Positions 7,309-17,648 of a DNA stretch of 64,000 nucleotides are shown in pieces. Position 1 is the stretch's first letter; each line of letters begins with the position of its first letter. This DNA is from Salinivirgaceae bacterium (lineage in GTDB: Bacteria; Bacteroidota; Bacteroidia; Bacteroidales; SZUA-534). The stretch is taken from NCBI GenBank assembly GCA_017527435.1, contig JAFXQB010000002.1:1-64000 (forward strand), written 5' to 3'. A program made the translations under genes and the position numbers. The notes beneath the pieces are model-generated. The model was not told the origin of the DNA. It made no database searches and saw only the letters and a list, made by a program, of their open reading frames with translations.

Positions 7309-10080
7309 CTAAAACAGCGACATCTGCTCGCCCGAGCCTGTCGGCGGAACAATATCGTCGCCCGAGTTGTCGTCAGTGTCGATTGGCTCAATCTCCTCTG
7401 GTTGCTCATCTTCTTCAGGTTCAAGCGGTTCGTCCTCTTTTATCGGCTCAATCTCCTCAATGCGTTTTACCTCGTAGGTGGTCAGGCGCTTGCCTTTGGC
7501 CGAGAAGCCCTTAATGCCGATAAACTCATCGACATTGATATCCTCGGCAGGCCGCTCGGCGTTTTTGCCGCCAAAGGTGACGCGGATTTGCGGCCAGCGG
7601 TGGCTTGTGAGAAGCACCAAAAGCGAGCCTTCCTCGGGACTGATAAAGAGTTCTGTTTTCTTCGATTCGGCAATTTCGAAACGCTTGATATAGTAGAAGT
7701 TTTGCCCTGCGTCCCAGAAAACGGCGGTGAACACCTTGCCAGGCACGTACTTCTCAATGAGCAGCACATCCTCGGGGTAGTGGTTTGTCAGGTCGAACGA
7801 TGTGAGTTGGAAGGTGCCGCTGCGGGTGATGACCAGAATGCGGTCGTCGCCACGGAACTCACCAACGTAAATGGCGCGCTCATCGGTGCTCAAACGCATA
7901 ACCACGTCGTCGAACCAGATTTTCAGGCCGCCAAGCGTCGATACGCCCGACTCTTTGAGCACAATGCGGTGCACCTGCTGACGCGTTAGAATGTTGCCCT
8001 GACTTTGACGGCCTTTTATCATCAACTTGCTGAAATCCAACTCAAAAATATGTTTTTTCATTCCAGGTTTCGGGCGCAGGTAGATTTTCACCGTTTCGGC
8101 CTCGCCGTTGGGGTTGGCTGTGAAATAGAGCACTTTCGAGCCAGGCTTTTCCTGCGTCACATCATATTCGCGGTCGCGCGTAACTCCCTTAACAGCAAAG
8201 CGTTTCATATAAACCGCGCCTTCTTTTCCGTCGCGGTAGATGGCGTTGTAGATGGTGCGCTCGTCGTTTTTGCGGAACACGGCCACGTGAATAATGTCCT
8301 TGCCCACGAATTTCTTGTCTTGCACCTTGGTAACCAGATATTTACCATCGGCGCGGAATATAATTATATCGTCGATGTCAGAGCAGTCGCACACATATTC
8401 GTCTTTCTTCAAACTTGTGCCGACAAAGCCTTCCTCGCGGTTGCAGTAGAGTTTTTGGTTCGATTCGGCCACCTTCGCCACCTCAATGTTGTCGAAACTG
8501 CGGATTTCGGTGCGGCGGTCGCGGTCTTTGCCGTATTTCTTTTTAATCTGACGGAAATGGTTGATTGCGAAGTCGATAATATGCTCCAAATTGTTCTTCA
8601 CCTCGGCAATGTTGGTCTCCAAATCGCGCAAGTGAGCATCGGCTTCGTCGCTTGAGAATTTCAAAATGCGCCGCATCTTGATTTCGAACAACTTACGAAT
8701 GTCGTCATCGGTGACGGGGCGAATGAATTTATCGCTGTAAGGCTCAATGCGCTTGCGTATGTGCTTGATTACCACATCGTAATTTTCGCCCGTCTCGTAT
8801 TCCTTATCTTTATAAATGCGCAACTCGATGAACAGTTTTTCGAGCGACGAGAAGTTCCAATCGGTCTCCAGTTCGTCGAGTTCGACAAGCAGTTCCTGAC
8901 GCAACAACTCAACCGTGTGGTCGGCCGAGTGGCGCAGCAGTTCCGACACGCCCAAGAAGCAAGGTTTTTCGTTCTCAATCACGCAGCAGTTGGGCGAAAT
9001 CGACATCTCGCAGTCAGTGAAGGCGTAAAGCGCGTCGATGGTCTTGTCGGGCGAAACGCCAGGCTGCAGATAGACCATAATCTCGACTTCGGCGGCGGTG
9101 TTGTCGTCAACCTTCTTGATTTTTATCTTGCCTTTCTCGTTGGCTTTCAATATGGTATCGATGAGCGATGCCGTGCTTTTGCCGTACGGAACATCCTTAA
9201 TCATCAGCGATTTATTGTCGACTTTCTCAATTCGTGTGCGCACGCGCACTGCACCACCGCGCTGACCATCGTTGTATTTTGAGACATCGATGAGTCCGCC
9301 TGTCGGGAAATCGGGATAAATCTCGAACGGCTTGCCCTGCAGGTAGAGAATGCTTGCATCGATGAGTTCGTTGAAGTTGTGCGGCAGAATTTTCGACGCC
9401 AGACCAACGGCAATTCCCTCAACGCCTTGCGCAAGCAGCAGCGGGAATTTGACGGGAAGCGCCACAGGCTCACGGTTGCGGCCGTCGTACGAGAGTTGCC
9501 ATTCGGTGATTTTGGGCGAGAAAACAACGTCGAGAGCAAATTTTGAAAGTCGCGCCTCAATGTAACGCGGTGCGGCTGCGCCGTCGCCAGTGAAAATGTT
9601 GCCCCAGTTTCCTTGACAATCAATCAGAAGGTCTTTCTGCCCCAAACCAACAAGTGCGGTGTAGATGCTCGAGTCGCCGTGCGGGTGGAACTGCATTGTC
9701 TGTCCCACAATGTTGGCCACTTTGTTGTAGCGACCGTCGTCGATGCGCTTCATTGCGTGAAGCACGCGGCGTTGTACGGGTTTCAAACCATCGTCGATAT
9801 GCGGAACGGCACGGTCGAGAATAACATACGACGCGTAATCGAGAAACCAGTTTTGGTACATTCCCGTCACGCTCGAAATGTCGGTCAAGTCATTGGCCAG
9901 TCCGCTGAACGGCTTAACACCCTCAACATCAAAAACCTCTCCGTCGCCGTCAGCCTCAAGCGAGTTCGACTCCTCATTAAATTCTTCTGCCTCAATATCT
10001 TCCGACGCTGATTCCTGATTTTCGTTCAGTTCCTCGTTTTCGGAATCCATCGGTGTTTTGTCATCAAATTCGTCTGACAT
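7309..10080 (-). CDS. parC: DNA topoisomerase IV subunit A
   Basis: The cleavage/rejoining subunit of the type IIA topoisomerase that decatenates daughter chromosomes. It has 923 residues. An acidic, Glu/Asp-rich N-terminal tail (about 1-60) precedes the winged-helix domain with HIDDGLKPVQRR and the QTMQFHPHGDSSIY segment. The catalytic tyrosine is Tyr173 in AAAPRYIEARLS. A coiled-coil gate and a divergent C-terminal beta-pinwheel follow, ending in a second acidic tail (LEPEEDEQPEEIEP). Long acidic ends are seen in several Bacteroidota ParC proteins. It lies 13 bases after parE, forming an operon. GyrA is the alternative name, but the parE neighbour and the absence of the GyrA-box wording favour ParC. 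Confidence 0.9.
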   Translation of the reverse strand: MSDEFDDKTPMDSENEELNENQESASEDIEAEEFNEESNSLEADGDGEVFDVEGVKPFSGLANDLTDISSVTGMYQNWFLDYASYVILDRAVPHIDDGLKPVQRRVLHAMKRIDDGRYNKVANIVGQTMQFHPHGDSSIYTALVGLGQKDLLIDCQGNWGNIFTGDGAAAPRYIEARLSKFALDVVFSPKITEWQLSYDGRNREPVALPVKFPLLLAQGVEGIAVGLASKILPHNFNELIDASILYLQGKPFEIYPDFPTGGLIDVSKYNDGQRGGAVRVRTRIEKVDNKSLMIKDVPYGKSTASLIDTILKANEKGKIKIKKVDDNTAAEVEIMVYLQPGVSPDKTIDALYAFTDCEMSISPNCCVIENEKPCFLGVSELLRHSADHTVELLRQELLVELDELETDWNFSSLEKLFIELRIYKDKEYETGENYDVVIKHIRKRIEPYSDKFIRPVTDDDIRKLFEIKMRRILKFSSDEADAHLRDLETNIAEVKNNLEHIIDFAINHFRQIKKKYGKDRDRRTEIRSFDNIEVAKVAESNQKLYCNREEGFVGTSLKKDEYVCDCSDIDDIIIFRADGKYLVTKVQDKKFVGKDIIHVAVFRKNDERTIYNAIYRDGKEGAVYMKRFAVKGVTRDREYDVTQEKPGSKVLYFTANPNGEAETVKIYLRPKPGMKKHIFELDFSKLMIKGRQSQGNILTRQQVHRIVLKESGVSTLGGLKIWFDDVVMRLSTDERAIYVGEFRGDDRILVITRSGTFQLTSFDLTNHYPEDVLLIEKYVPGKVFTAVFWDAGQNFYYIKRFEIAESKKTELFISPEEGSLLVLLTSHRWPQIRVTFGGKNAERPAEDINVDEFIGIKGFSAKGKRLTTYEVKRIEEIEPIKEDEPLEPEEDEQPEEIEPIDTDDNSGDDIVPPTGSGEQMSLF

Positions 10081-10093
10081 ATCTTAATGCTTA

Positions 10094-12061
10094 TTATTTT
10101 TCCTCTTCAACCAAATCTTCCTCAATTCGCAGATTATCAATGATAAACTGCTGACGCTGCGGTGTGTTTTTGCCCATATAGTACGAGAGCAAGTTTGCTA
10201 TGCTGTCGCCCTTCTTCACGTTCACTGCATCGAGCCGTATGTCTTTGCCAATGAAGAATTTAAACTCATCGGCCGAAATCTCGCCCAAACCTTTGAATCG
10301 TGTTATCTCTGCCGTCGAGCCGATTTCTTTTGCCGCCGCGTCGCGCTCTGCCTCGCTGTAGCAGTATTTCGTCACCTTCTTGTTGCGCACGCGGAAGAGC
10401 GGCGTCTGCAAAATATAAACGTGGTTCTTGCGAATCAAATCGGGGAAGAATTGCAGGAAGAAAGTGATGATTAACAATCGGATATGCATTCCGTCGACAT
10501 CGGCATCGGTGGCGATTATCACCTTGTTGTAGCGCAGGTCGTCAAGGCTGTCCTCGATGTTGAGCGCGGCCTGCAGATTATTGAATTCTTCGTGCTCATA
10601 CACAACCTTTTTGGTCATTCCGTAGCAGTTGAGCGGCTTACCGCGAAGGCTGAAAACCGCCTGTGTCTCAACGTTGCGACTCTTGGTAATGGACCCCGAC
10701 GCCGAATCACCCTCGGTGATGAAAATCGATGACTCGTAGCGCAAATCCACCTTTTCCTCAACGTCCGACTTCTCGGTAACGCCTTTCGGATAGGTTACTT
10801 TGCTGTCGTTCAAGTGAATACGGCAATCGCGCAGTTTGTCGTTATGCAGATTCACCTTTTTGGCCAAATCGCGTGCTTTTTTCTGCACGCCCGACATTAG
10901 TTTGCGCTCTTTTTCAGCGTCTTGTATCTTCTTTAACAGGATGTTGGCCGTGTCGGGATTCTTGTGCAGGAAATCGTCAACTTCCTTCTTGATGAAATCG
11001 CCCACGAACTTGTTCACACTCACACCGCTCAATTCGTACGGGTGGCCGTCGCTGTCCTTGTCGGGTGCCATATTGGCCGAGCCGAGTTTCACTTTGGTCT
11101 GACTCTCGAACGTCGGCTCAATGACGTTGATGGCGATGGTTGCCACAATGCCGCCGCGAATGTCAGAAAGTTCGAAATTCTTCTGATAAAAATCTTTTAT
11201 TGTGCGCGAAAGATGCTCACGCAGAGCACTTTGGTGCGTTCCACCCTGCGTGGTGTACTGTCCGTTGACAAACGAATAATAATCCTCGCCGTATTGGTCG
11301 ATGTGGGTGAATGCTATTTCGATGTCTTCGCCTTTCAGGTGGACAATCGGATAGAGCGGCTCTTCGCTGTTGCGCTCTTGCAGCAAATCGAGCAAGCCGT
11401 TGCGCGACACAAACTTCTGACCGTTGAAAACCAGCGTCAGACCAGTGTTCAGGTAGGTATAGTTGCGCAACATTGTCTCAATGTAGTCGGTGTTGAAGTT
11501 GTAGGGACCGAATACCGACTCGTCGGGCGTGAACTGCACCTTGGTGCCATTGCGCTCGGTGGTGGGTTGCAAATCGTACTCTTTAATGAGGTTACCCGCT
11601 TCAAAATCAGCCTGTTTGACCATTCCGTCGCGGAACGACCAAACCGAAAACTTCGACGACAGCGCATTGACGGCCTTTGTGCCCACGCCGTTCAGACCAA
11701 CCGATTTTTGGAACGATTTGGTGTCGTACTTTGCACCAGTATTCATAATAGAGACGGCAGCCACCATCTTGCCTTGCGGAATACCGCGCCCATAGTCGCG
11801 CACGGTGAGCGTGTGGTCCTCGAGTCTGATTTCGATGGTCGAGCCGAACTTCATTCTGAACTCGTCTATCGAGTTGTCAATCACTTCTTTTAGTAGTACA
11901 TAAATACCGTCGTCGGCACTGCTGCCGTCGCCCAGTTTACCAATGTACATACCAGGCCGCAACCGCACGTGTTCAAGGCCTTCGAGCGTTTTAATGTTGT
12001 CGTCGCCGTAATCGCTACCCACAATGCCGTTCAAAGCATTGTTATCGTCACTGATTGCCAT
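10094..12061 (-). CDS. parE: DNA topoisomerase IV subunit B
   Basis: ATPase subunit of topoisomerase IV. Visible are [14 protein letters not shown], the GHKL ATP-site residues ([32 protein letters not shown]), the transducer segment with TQGGTHQ, and the TOPRIM domain with EGDSASG and DADVDGMHI. The last block is the YKGLGE-like RFKGLGE motif. Residue count is 655 from ATG at 12061. A TTG-initiated extension to 12094 is possible, but the ATG is preferred because the N-terminus MAISDDNN is already longer than the minimal family start. parE precedes parC by 13 bases. Confidence 0.92.
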   Translation of the reverse strand: MAISDDNNALNGIVGSDYGDDNIKTLEGLEHVRLRPGMYIGKLGDGSSADDGIYVLLKEVIDNSIDEFRMKFGSTIEIRLEDHTLTVRDYGRGIPQGKMVAAVSIMNTGAKYDTKSFQKSVGLNGVGTKAVNALSSKFSVWSFRDGMVKQADFEAGNLIKEYDLQPTTERNGTKVQFTPDESVFGPYNFNTDYIETMLRNYTYLNTGLTLVFNGQKFVSRNGLLDLLQERNSEEPLYPIVHLKGEDIEIAFTHIDQYGEDYYSFVNGQYTTQGGTHQSALREHLSRTIKDFYQKNFELSDIRGGIVATIAINVIEPTFESQTKVKLGSANMAPDKDSDGHPYELSGVSVNKFVGDFIKKEVDDFLHKNPDTANILLKKIQDAEKERKLMSGVQKKARDLAKKVNLHNDKLRDCRIHLNDSKVTYPKGVTEKSDVEEKVDLRYESSIFITEGDSASGSITKSRNVETQAVFSLRGKPLNCYGMTKKVVYEHEEFNNLQAALNIEDSLDDLRYNKVIIATDADVDGMHIRLLIITFFLQFFPDLIRKNHVYILQTPLFRVRNKKVTKYCYSEAERDAAAKEIGSTAEITRFKGLGEISADEFKFFIGKDIRLDAVNVKKGDSIANLLSYYMGKNTPQRQQFIIDNLRIEEDLVEEEK

Positions 12062-12522
12062 ATTATGGTGTATTCTTAAAGAAAATTTCGCCAAATATAG
12101 AAATTTGAATTTTGGACCGTCGGCCGATTTATCAACAACGGGGGGTTGAAAGCTGATGCAGGGCTAGAAACAGAGAGCCGCACATTGAATTTTTGAGCCG
12201 TGTTTTTGAAGAAAAATTACCGCAAACCGGCACAATTCGATTCTTTTTTGGGATATTTCCGCTGAAAAAATCAAAAATCCACCGGTTACAACCACATCAA
12301 ACGAAATCGACAACCAATTTGTCTTTCAATCGATTGAAAATTGTACGATTTACATTTATTTGAAAGCCAATATTTTAAAAGCACCATCACAACCATTTGT
12401 AACTCAAATTAGTACGACAGGATTCCTAACGGCTATCTAAAATTAAAAACGAAATATCTGAAATTATAAGACGATGCAGTCGAGGCCCGATATTTTTATC
12501 AATACTTATAATAAATAATTTT
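12062..12522. other. Divergent intergenic region between parE and the CE15-like gene
   Basis: About 460 bases, A+T-rich, holding the promoters of both divergent genes. I see no convincing -33/-7 pair, terminator, RNA gene or further coding region in it. Confidence 0.5.
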
Positions 12523-14955
12523 ATGAACACTAAATTTACTATTGCAACAATGCTTCTGTGCGGTGCGGCCATAGTGTCGAACGCGCAACAGGAACAAGTT
12601 TCATCAACTACACTTCCGTTTGTCTATCCTGTAGAGAACAGCGGTGCCAGCTTCGCAAAACCTAAAAAACTTACCCCCAACCAGATGGAAAGCTGCGCTT
12701 TACTACCTGACCCGTTTGCATGGTCCGACGGTTCGGGGCGGTCAGAAGATTTTGTTGATTGGGAAAAACGACGCAACGAGATTAAGGCCGAAGTGGAATA
12801 TTACGAGATTGGCGAGAAACCTGAAGTTGACCGTGATGATGTTGACGCAACGTTTGAAAACGGCAAACTCACCGTTACTGTCAAGGTGGGCGAAAATATT
12901 GCCACGCTCACGTCTGACATCAGCTTTCCGCAGGGCGACGGCCCGTTCCCGATATTTATCAGTATGGGAATGTCGGGTCTGACAGGTCAGTTTGAAGGGT
13001 GCGCCACAATGTCGTTCAGCCACGACCAAGTGGCCAAGTACGGCAACGACAGCCAGCGCTATCCCAACGACCAATTCAACCAACTCTATCCCGAGCTCTA
13101 CGAAAGCGGCAACTATAGCAAATGGGCTTGGGGCGTGAGCCGCTTGATTGATGGTTTGGAAATTGTGAAAGAAAAGGGCCAACTGACGAAAATCGATTTG
13201 GCGCATATTGCGGTGAGCGGTTGCTCGTATGCCGGTAAAATGGCAATGTTCTGCGGCGCTTTCGACGAACGCATTGCCCTAACCGTGGCACAAGAACCGG
13301 GTGGCGGCGGTGCCAGCGCTTGGCGAACCATTGCCAGCACTTCGAAAAAATTCGGAATAAATGTTGAAGGCATTGGCAACACAAACTACTCGTGGTTTAT
13401 GGCCAGTATGCAGAGTTTCAACGGCAAGCAGGATATTCTGCCGCACGACCACCACGAGCTTTTGGCTATGTGCGCACCGCGCGCTCTGCTAGTGATTGGC
13501 AACCCCGATATGGAATGGCTTTGCGACTACTCAACGTACATTACCTGCCGTGCAGTTGAAAAAATATATGAGACATTCGGCATTGAAGACCGCTTCGGAT
13601 TTGTGATTGACGGCGGACACGGACACTGCAGCTCTACCGCGGCTGAAAACGCAGCCGTAAAGGCTTTCGCTCAAAAATTCTTGTTCGGTGACAATTCTGT
13701 CAACACAACAATTCGCACAGTGACCAGCGGCAGCAGCTATCCCACACTTGGTGATATGGATGAAGATGAATATGCACAGTGGTATGCCGAATGGAAACCA
13801 GCCGACCCAAATCGTCCGCAAGCCCGCATTGTCGAGCCAACTGATAATCTTACCTTCTCGGCTGACAATGTGCCTGATAAGGTGTCGATAAAAGTGGAAG
13901 TGGAAGACATCAACAATGATGTTGAAAAGGTTGAGTTTTTTGTGAACGGTGTAAAGGTTGAAAGCATCAGCGCAGCGCCCTACAATTACAATTTGGCAGA
14001 TCTCGACGCCGGTGTCTACAACATTTACGCCATAGCAACCGACGCCACCGGACTCTACAAGAAAACCAATACTATCACCGTAACAGTTGAAACACCGATT
14101 TTGGCTGTTCAAAAGACTGATGTTCCGCCAGTTATCGATGGCGTGGCTGACGACATTTGGGCCAATGCCGGAAAACTCTATGCCAACAACGTGCTTGTTG
14201 GTGCGGGTGGCAACGGCAGCAACAACTGCAGCGGCTCTGTCCAACTGCTTTGGGACGACAATAAAATATACGCCCTTTGCACCGTGACCGATGACCAACT
14301 TGTGCACAATGGCGGCGATGTTTATGAAGACGACAATGTTGAACTCTATTTCGACAGCAACAATTCCAAAGGCAGTTCTTACGATTCTGATGATGTTCAG
14401 TTCTCGTTCAACTACGATAGCAAGACTATTGCAACCATCCCATCGGGATACAACAGCAAAGGAATCGATTTTGTGGTGTTGCCCACAAACACCGGCTACA
14501 ACGTCGAAGCCAGCATTCCGTGGTCAAACATCAAATGCAATGACCTGAAATCTGATATGCTGATTGGTTTTGAATTTATGATTAACGACGACGACAATGG
14601 CGGCAGCCGCGACAACAAAATCAGTTGGAACGCCACATCGGACAACGCTTGGCAGAGCGCATTCTCGTTCGGAACAATCAAAATTGTGGGCGAAGTTGAC
14701 CCTTCGAAGCGCACCGCAATTGAAGAAGAATTGAAACAGTTGGCATCGCTCTACCCGAACCCGGCAAGCGATTTTGTAATTGTTGACGGTATCGACGGCG
14801 AATTCAACTATGAGATTTTAGACATCGCCGGAAAAATTCAAGCCGCAGGAACCGCCAGCAGGCGCATCAGCGTGGCTGCTCTGCCCAAAGGCATTTATCT
14901 TGTGCGAATCAAGGATGGAATTCTCACACGCAACTTACGGTTCATCAAGGATTAA
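12523..14955 (+). CDS. Secreted glucuronoyl-esterase-like (CE15) protein with Ig, CBM9 and T9SS sorting domains
   Basis: 810 residues. Signal peptide 1-21. The alpha/beta-hydrolase (about 30-390) carries the nucleophile in SGCSYAGK (Ser235), a Glu in VAQEPGGGG (Glu258) and a His-Cys pair in DGGHGHC (about 366-369), the layout of CE15 esterases that cut the ester between lignin and xylan glucuronic acid. The usual GCSR motif here reads GCSY. A bacterial Ig-like domain (about 425-525) follows, then a CBM9-type module (about 530-725; starts PPVIDGVADDIW) and a T9SS type A C-terminal domain (about 740-810; LYPNPASDFV ... GIYLVRIKDG). The enzyme is therefore exported and probably surface-attached. 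Monocistronic, with a terminator after it. The exact ester substrate is inferred. Confidence 0.82.
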   Translation: MNTKFTIATMLLCGAAIVSNAQQEQVSSTTLPFVYPVENSGASFAKPKKLTPNQMESCALLPDPFAWSDGSGRSEDFVDWEKRRNEIKAEVEYYEIGEKPEVDRDDVDATFENGKLTVTVKVGENIATLTSDISFPQGDGPFPIFISMGMSGLTGQFEGCATMSFSHDQVAKYGNDSQRYPNDQFNQLYPELYESGNYSKWAWGVSRLIDGLEIVKEKGQLTKIDLAHIAVSGCSYAGKMAMFCGAFDERIALTVAQEPGGGGASAWRTIASTSKKFGINVEGIGNTNYSWFMASMQSFNGKQDILPHDHHELLAMCAPRALLVIGNPDMEWLCDYSTYITCRAVEKIYETFGIEDRFGFVIDGGHGHCSSTAAENAAVKAFAQKFLFGDNSVNTTIRTVTSGSSYPTLGDMDEDEYAQWYAEWKPADPNRPQARIVEPTDNLTFSADNVPDKVSIKVEVEDINNDVEKVEFFVNGVKVESISAAPYNYNLADLDAGVYNIYAIATDATGLYKKTNTITVTVETPILAVQKTDVPPVIDGVADDIWANAGKLYANNVLVGAGGNGSNNCSGSVQLLWDDNKIYALCTVTDDQLVHNGGDVYEDDNVELYFDSNNSKGSSYDSDDVQFSFNYDSKTIATIPSGYNSKGIDFVVLPTNTGYNVEASIPWSNIKCNDLKSDMLIGFEFMINDDDNGGSRDNKISWNATSDNAWQSAFSFGTIKIVGEVDPSKRTAIEEELKQLASLYPNPASDFVIVDGIDGEFNYEILDIAGKIQAAGTASRRISVAALPKGIYLVRIKDGILTRNLRFIKD

Positions 14956-14985
14956 CATCACTCAAACATAAGTATTGAATTTTGG

Positions 14986-15020
14986 AAAAGCCGCTTTCGA
15001 TTTCCGGAAGCGGCTTTTTT
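14986..15020 (+). terminator. Terminator of the CE15-like gene
   Basis: AAAAGCCGCTTTC pairs with GGAAGCGGCTTTT and runs into TTTTTT, about 30 bases after the stop. Confidence 0.85.
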
Positions 15021-15266
15021 ATGGTGATTGCGTGCCATCGGATGATTTATCGGCAGCACAGATTTCAGGGAATCGCCCCAACGAACCTGCAACAAATGCA
15101 AAAAATTGACACCTTGGATATTAAGTGCAATTTATATGATTTATGCGAAAACTGCAGCATCAGTTCCGTTAACACGAAGACTTGCTCTTGTCCGCAGTGT
15201 AATTATTCGAACAAAACCCATTGATAATAAAGCAAATAATCACAAGACAACATTTTATCGATTCCG

Positions 15267-15297
15267 ATTGTGCGTTTCCACGCAAGTATTATATTTG
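15267..15297 (+). promoter_or_regulatory. Bacteroidota-type promoter for the first tandem lipoprotein
   Basis: ATTG at 15267-15270 is followed by 19 bases and TATATTTG at 15290-15297, matching the -33/-7 pattern (TTTG, TAnnTTTG) known from Bacteroides. It lies 69 bases before the chosen ATG. Confidence 0.5.
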
Positions 15298-15365
15298 TGC
15301 GAAACAAAAAAAACGCGCAAACACAAGCGATACGTAAGAAAATCCATTAACTACTAAACTTGAAA

Positions 15366-16238
15366 ATGGGGAATCAATTAGGCAGGTTGGTACTGCTGAT
15401 AGGAATAGCGATTTTTGCAGCAGGTTGCTCGCCCAATAGCGATGGACAGAAGCGAGTGATGAATCTCGACAAGGCCAATCTGACGTGGCGCGGTGATTAT
15501 GACAATAAAACACACTGGATGCACTACACCGGCGAATGGGCCGGTTTCGGATGGCAGTATGGCGATGGCAACGGTCGACCGCCAGCCGATTTTAGCAAAT
15601 ATGACCAGATTGTGGTTGTTGTCGACAGCGTATCGTCAGACACCGCAACTTTATTTCTGAATGTCAGGTACACAACAACAAGCATTATCACATCAGAGTC
15701 GGCACCCGTAATCAACGGAAAGTCCACATTGCATGTCGATTTGAACCCCGAGCACAAATCACACGTGCTTGAGTTTTTCGTAATGTCAAAATATCCGTGC
15801 GACATGGTTGTGAAGAGCGTTGTTTTAAGCACGGCAACTCGGTACAAGAAGGAACATGAGCTAAAAATGAACAATGGCTTCATCGACGCATCGGAATTCA
15901 AGGGCTATAGCGACGATGCGATGGTTTCGTTCAATTATTATGCGGGCGGTGAGATGACTCACGTTTCCGATTCGGGCACCATTGAGCCCATGAACAACTG
16001 GGGCATTGGCATTATCTGCTCAAGCGCCGATGTGATTGGCAACAACTGCCCCGGAAGGCAGATAATCCTGAAAAAGATTGGAGAGCAGTCGTTTGAATGC
16101 CGGTTTGGCGACCTTCGGTATATGCTCGATTATGCTGACGATGACGGCGAGCGCGGGCTTTACTGGGTTGTGTGGACTGGCGGCAACGTCACGGATGTGC
16201 ATATTCTTGGCGCTACCATTCGCGAAGCCATCAACTGA
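15366..16238 (+). CDS. Lipoprotein of unknown function, tandem paralog 1
   Basis: 290 residues from ATG 15366 (a TTG two codons upstream is less likely). The lipobox ends at Cys21 (IFAAGC), so it is a lipoprotein. The mature part looks like two beta-sandwich halves. The first (about 35-165) resembles galactose-binding or CBM folds in its rhythm (FSKYDQIVVVVDSV, LFLNVRYTTTSIITSESAP). The second (about 175-290) ends DDDGERGLYWVVWTGGNVTD. I do not recognise a named family. It is over half identical by eye to the next gene and lies among xylan-active enzymes, so carbohydrate binding is a reasonable guess only. Confidence 0.6.
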   Translation: MGNQLGRLVLLIGIAIFAAGCSPNSDGQKRVMNLDKANLTWRGDYDNKTHWMHYTGEWAGFGWQYGDGNGRPPADFSKYDQIVVVVDSVSSDTATLFLNVRYTTTSIITSESAPVINGKSTLHVDLNPEHKSHVLEFFVMSKYPCDMVVKSVVLSTATRYKKEHELKMNNGFIDASEFKGYSDDAMVSFNYYAGGEMTHVSDSGTIEPMNNWGIGIICSSADVIGNNCPGRQIILKKIGEQSFECRFGDLRYMLDYADDDGERGLYWVVWTGGNVTDVHILGATIREAIN

Positions 16239-16260
16239 TTGACGGCAAAAAGAAATTAGC

Positions 16261-16296
16261 CGGGCGGTGCATTGTTTGCGCCGCCCGTTTTTTTTT
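16261..16296 (+). terminator. Terminator after tandem lipoprotein 1
   Basis: CGGGCGG (16261-16267) pairs with CCGCCCG (16281-16287), followed by nine T residues. Confidence 0.85.
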
Positions 16297-16373
16297 AATA
16301 AATAGTGCAAAAAAGCAAAACCAAAATTGAAACAATGCGTATGAGTTTCGGTTACTAACAACGAAAAGGGAAC

Positions 16374-17240
16374 ATGAATAAATTTTTCAACAAAATTGCA
16401 TTGCTGGCTACGGCAGCTTTTGCCGTTGCGTGCAGCACACCAAGCGACACAAAATACATACTTAGCCCCGATGAAGTAAACCTTACTTGGCGTGGCGAAT
16501 ATAACGCGGAGACACACCGCATGCACTATACTGAAAACTGGGCAGGGTGCGGTTGGTCGTTTGGCGACGACAGCATTAAACCTGCCGCCAACTTCAGCGA
16601 TTACGACCAGTTGGTTGTGACGGTTGACAACATCACCACCGATACCACAACACTTTTCCTGAATGTCAGATACACAACATCGAGTATTATAACATCAGAG
16701 TCGGCACCGATAGTCAACGGCCGCACAACCTTGCGCGTCGACCTTGACCCGGAAGGCAAGTCGCACGTGGTTGAAGCCTACGTGATGAGTAAGCGCCCAT
16801 GCGACATGGTTGTTAAAAGCGCGGAATTCCGCAAAGCGACGCAGTATGGCGAAAACCATGAGTTGAAAATGCACGACAGCTTTATCGACGCTTCGGAATT
16901 CGACGGCTATAGCGATGACGCTTTGGTTTCATTCAACTACTACGCCAATGGCGAGATGACCTTCGTTTCTGATTCGGGCACTGTCGAGCCGATGAACAAC
17001 TGGGTAATTGGCATGGTTTGCTCAAGCGCTGATGTGATTGAAGCCGTCTGCCCCGGACGGAGCATAATTCTGAAGAAAATTGGCGAACAAGCGTTTACAT
17101 GTCCTTTAGGCGACATCCGGCACATGCTCGAGCTGGCCGACGATGATGGCGAGCGCGGCATCTACTGGGTAGTTTGGACTGGCGGCAATCTGACCGATGT
17201 CCACATGATTAACGCCACCATACGCGAGGCAAAAAACTGA
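16374..17240 (+). CDS. Lipoprotein of unknown function, tandem paralog 2
   Basis: 288 residues with a lipobox ending at Cys20 (AFAVAC). It aligns along its whole length with the preceding protein. Shared blocks are NLTWRGEY, MHYT.NWAG.GW, the VRYTTSSIITSESAP segment, the PCDMVVKS strand, GTVEPMNNW, CSSADVI and DDDGERGIYWVVWTGGN. Both halves are conserved between copies, which suggests that both proteins are still in use after duplication. Function is unknown; a surface glycan-binding role would suit the neighbourhood. Each copy has its own terminator, so they are not one operon. Confidence 0.6.
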   Translation: MNKFFNKIALLATAAFAVACSTPSDTKYILSPDEVNLTWRGEYNAETHRMHYTENWAGCGWSFGDDSIKPAANFSDYDQLVVTVDNITTDTTTLFLNVRYTTSSIITSESAPIVNGRTTLRVDLDPEGKSHVVEAYVMSKRPCDMVVKSAEFRKATQYGENHELKMHDSFIDASEFDGYSDDALVSFNYYANGEMTFVSDSGTVEPMNNWVIGMVCSSADVIEAVCPGRSIILKKIGEQAFTCPLGDIRHMLELADDDGERGIYWVVWTGGNLTDVHMINATIREAKN

Positions 17241-17268
17241 TTGGCAGATTTATTGACTTACTGATAAC

Positions 17269-17312
17269 ATCCCGATAACTATCGTCCCGATGGCTATCGG
17301 GATGATTTTTTT
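17269..17312 (+). terminator. Terminator after tandem lipoprotein 2
   Basis: ATCCCGATA (17269-17277) pairs with TATCGGGAT (17295-17303), followed by a T run. Confidence 0.8.
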
Positions 17313-17382
17313 GCCCACGTGCAACCTTTTCAACTTCAGCAACGTCTGCATAATAGTGCGAAAAGTTTCTTAACTTTGGCCT

Positions 17383-17648
17383 ATGACAATTTTGCGGAAA
17401 CAAGAAAATAAAGAAGGAGAATGGATAATGATTATTAAAGGATTGGATTATTCTTTCCAATCTATGGAATTATCGGAATTCTGTTTCTTCAATATTAATA
17501 TGAAGAGCACATAAAAGCATTTGATTCATTTGTGATTTTATGGAATGAGTATAAGAATACGCAAGATTTTCAGACATGTCCTGATGAAATTAAAAGTGCT
17601 ATTAATGAGTTAATATATAACATTCAATCAATAGATGATGAAGAATAA
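17383..17648 (+). pseudogene. Decayed small membrane-protein gene
   Basis: An ATG at 17383 opens a 43-codon frame (MTILRKQENKEGEW...). In another frame the DNA from about 17445 encodes a hydrophobic stretch (GLFFPIYGIIGILFLQY), a TAA at 17496, then a coding-like segment starting YEEHIKAFDSFVILWNEYKN that stops at 17648, overlapping the start of the next gene. The overlap and the amphipathic, acidic composition suggest a former gene of about 85 codons, now split by a frameshift and a stop. The A+T-rich composition matches the following gene and not the CAZyme genes around it. Confidence 0.4.

Noticed and set aside
7236..7514. Plus-strand frame of 92 codons over the parC 3' end
   Set aside because: Antisense to parC and starting inside the terminator.
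10964..11893. 309-codon open frame on the plus strand opposite parE
   Set aside because: Lies entirely antisense to clear parE motifs and has no recognisable protein features; a GC-skew shadow.
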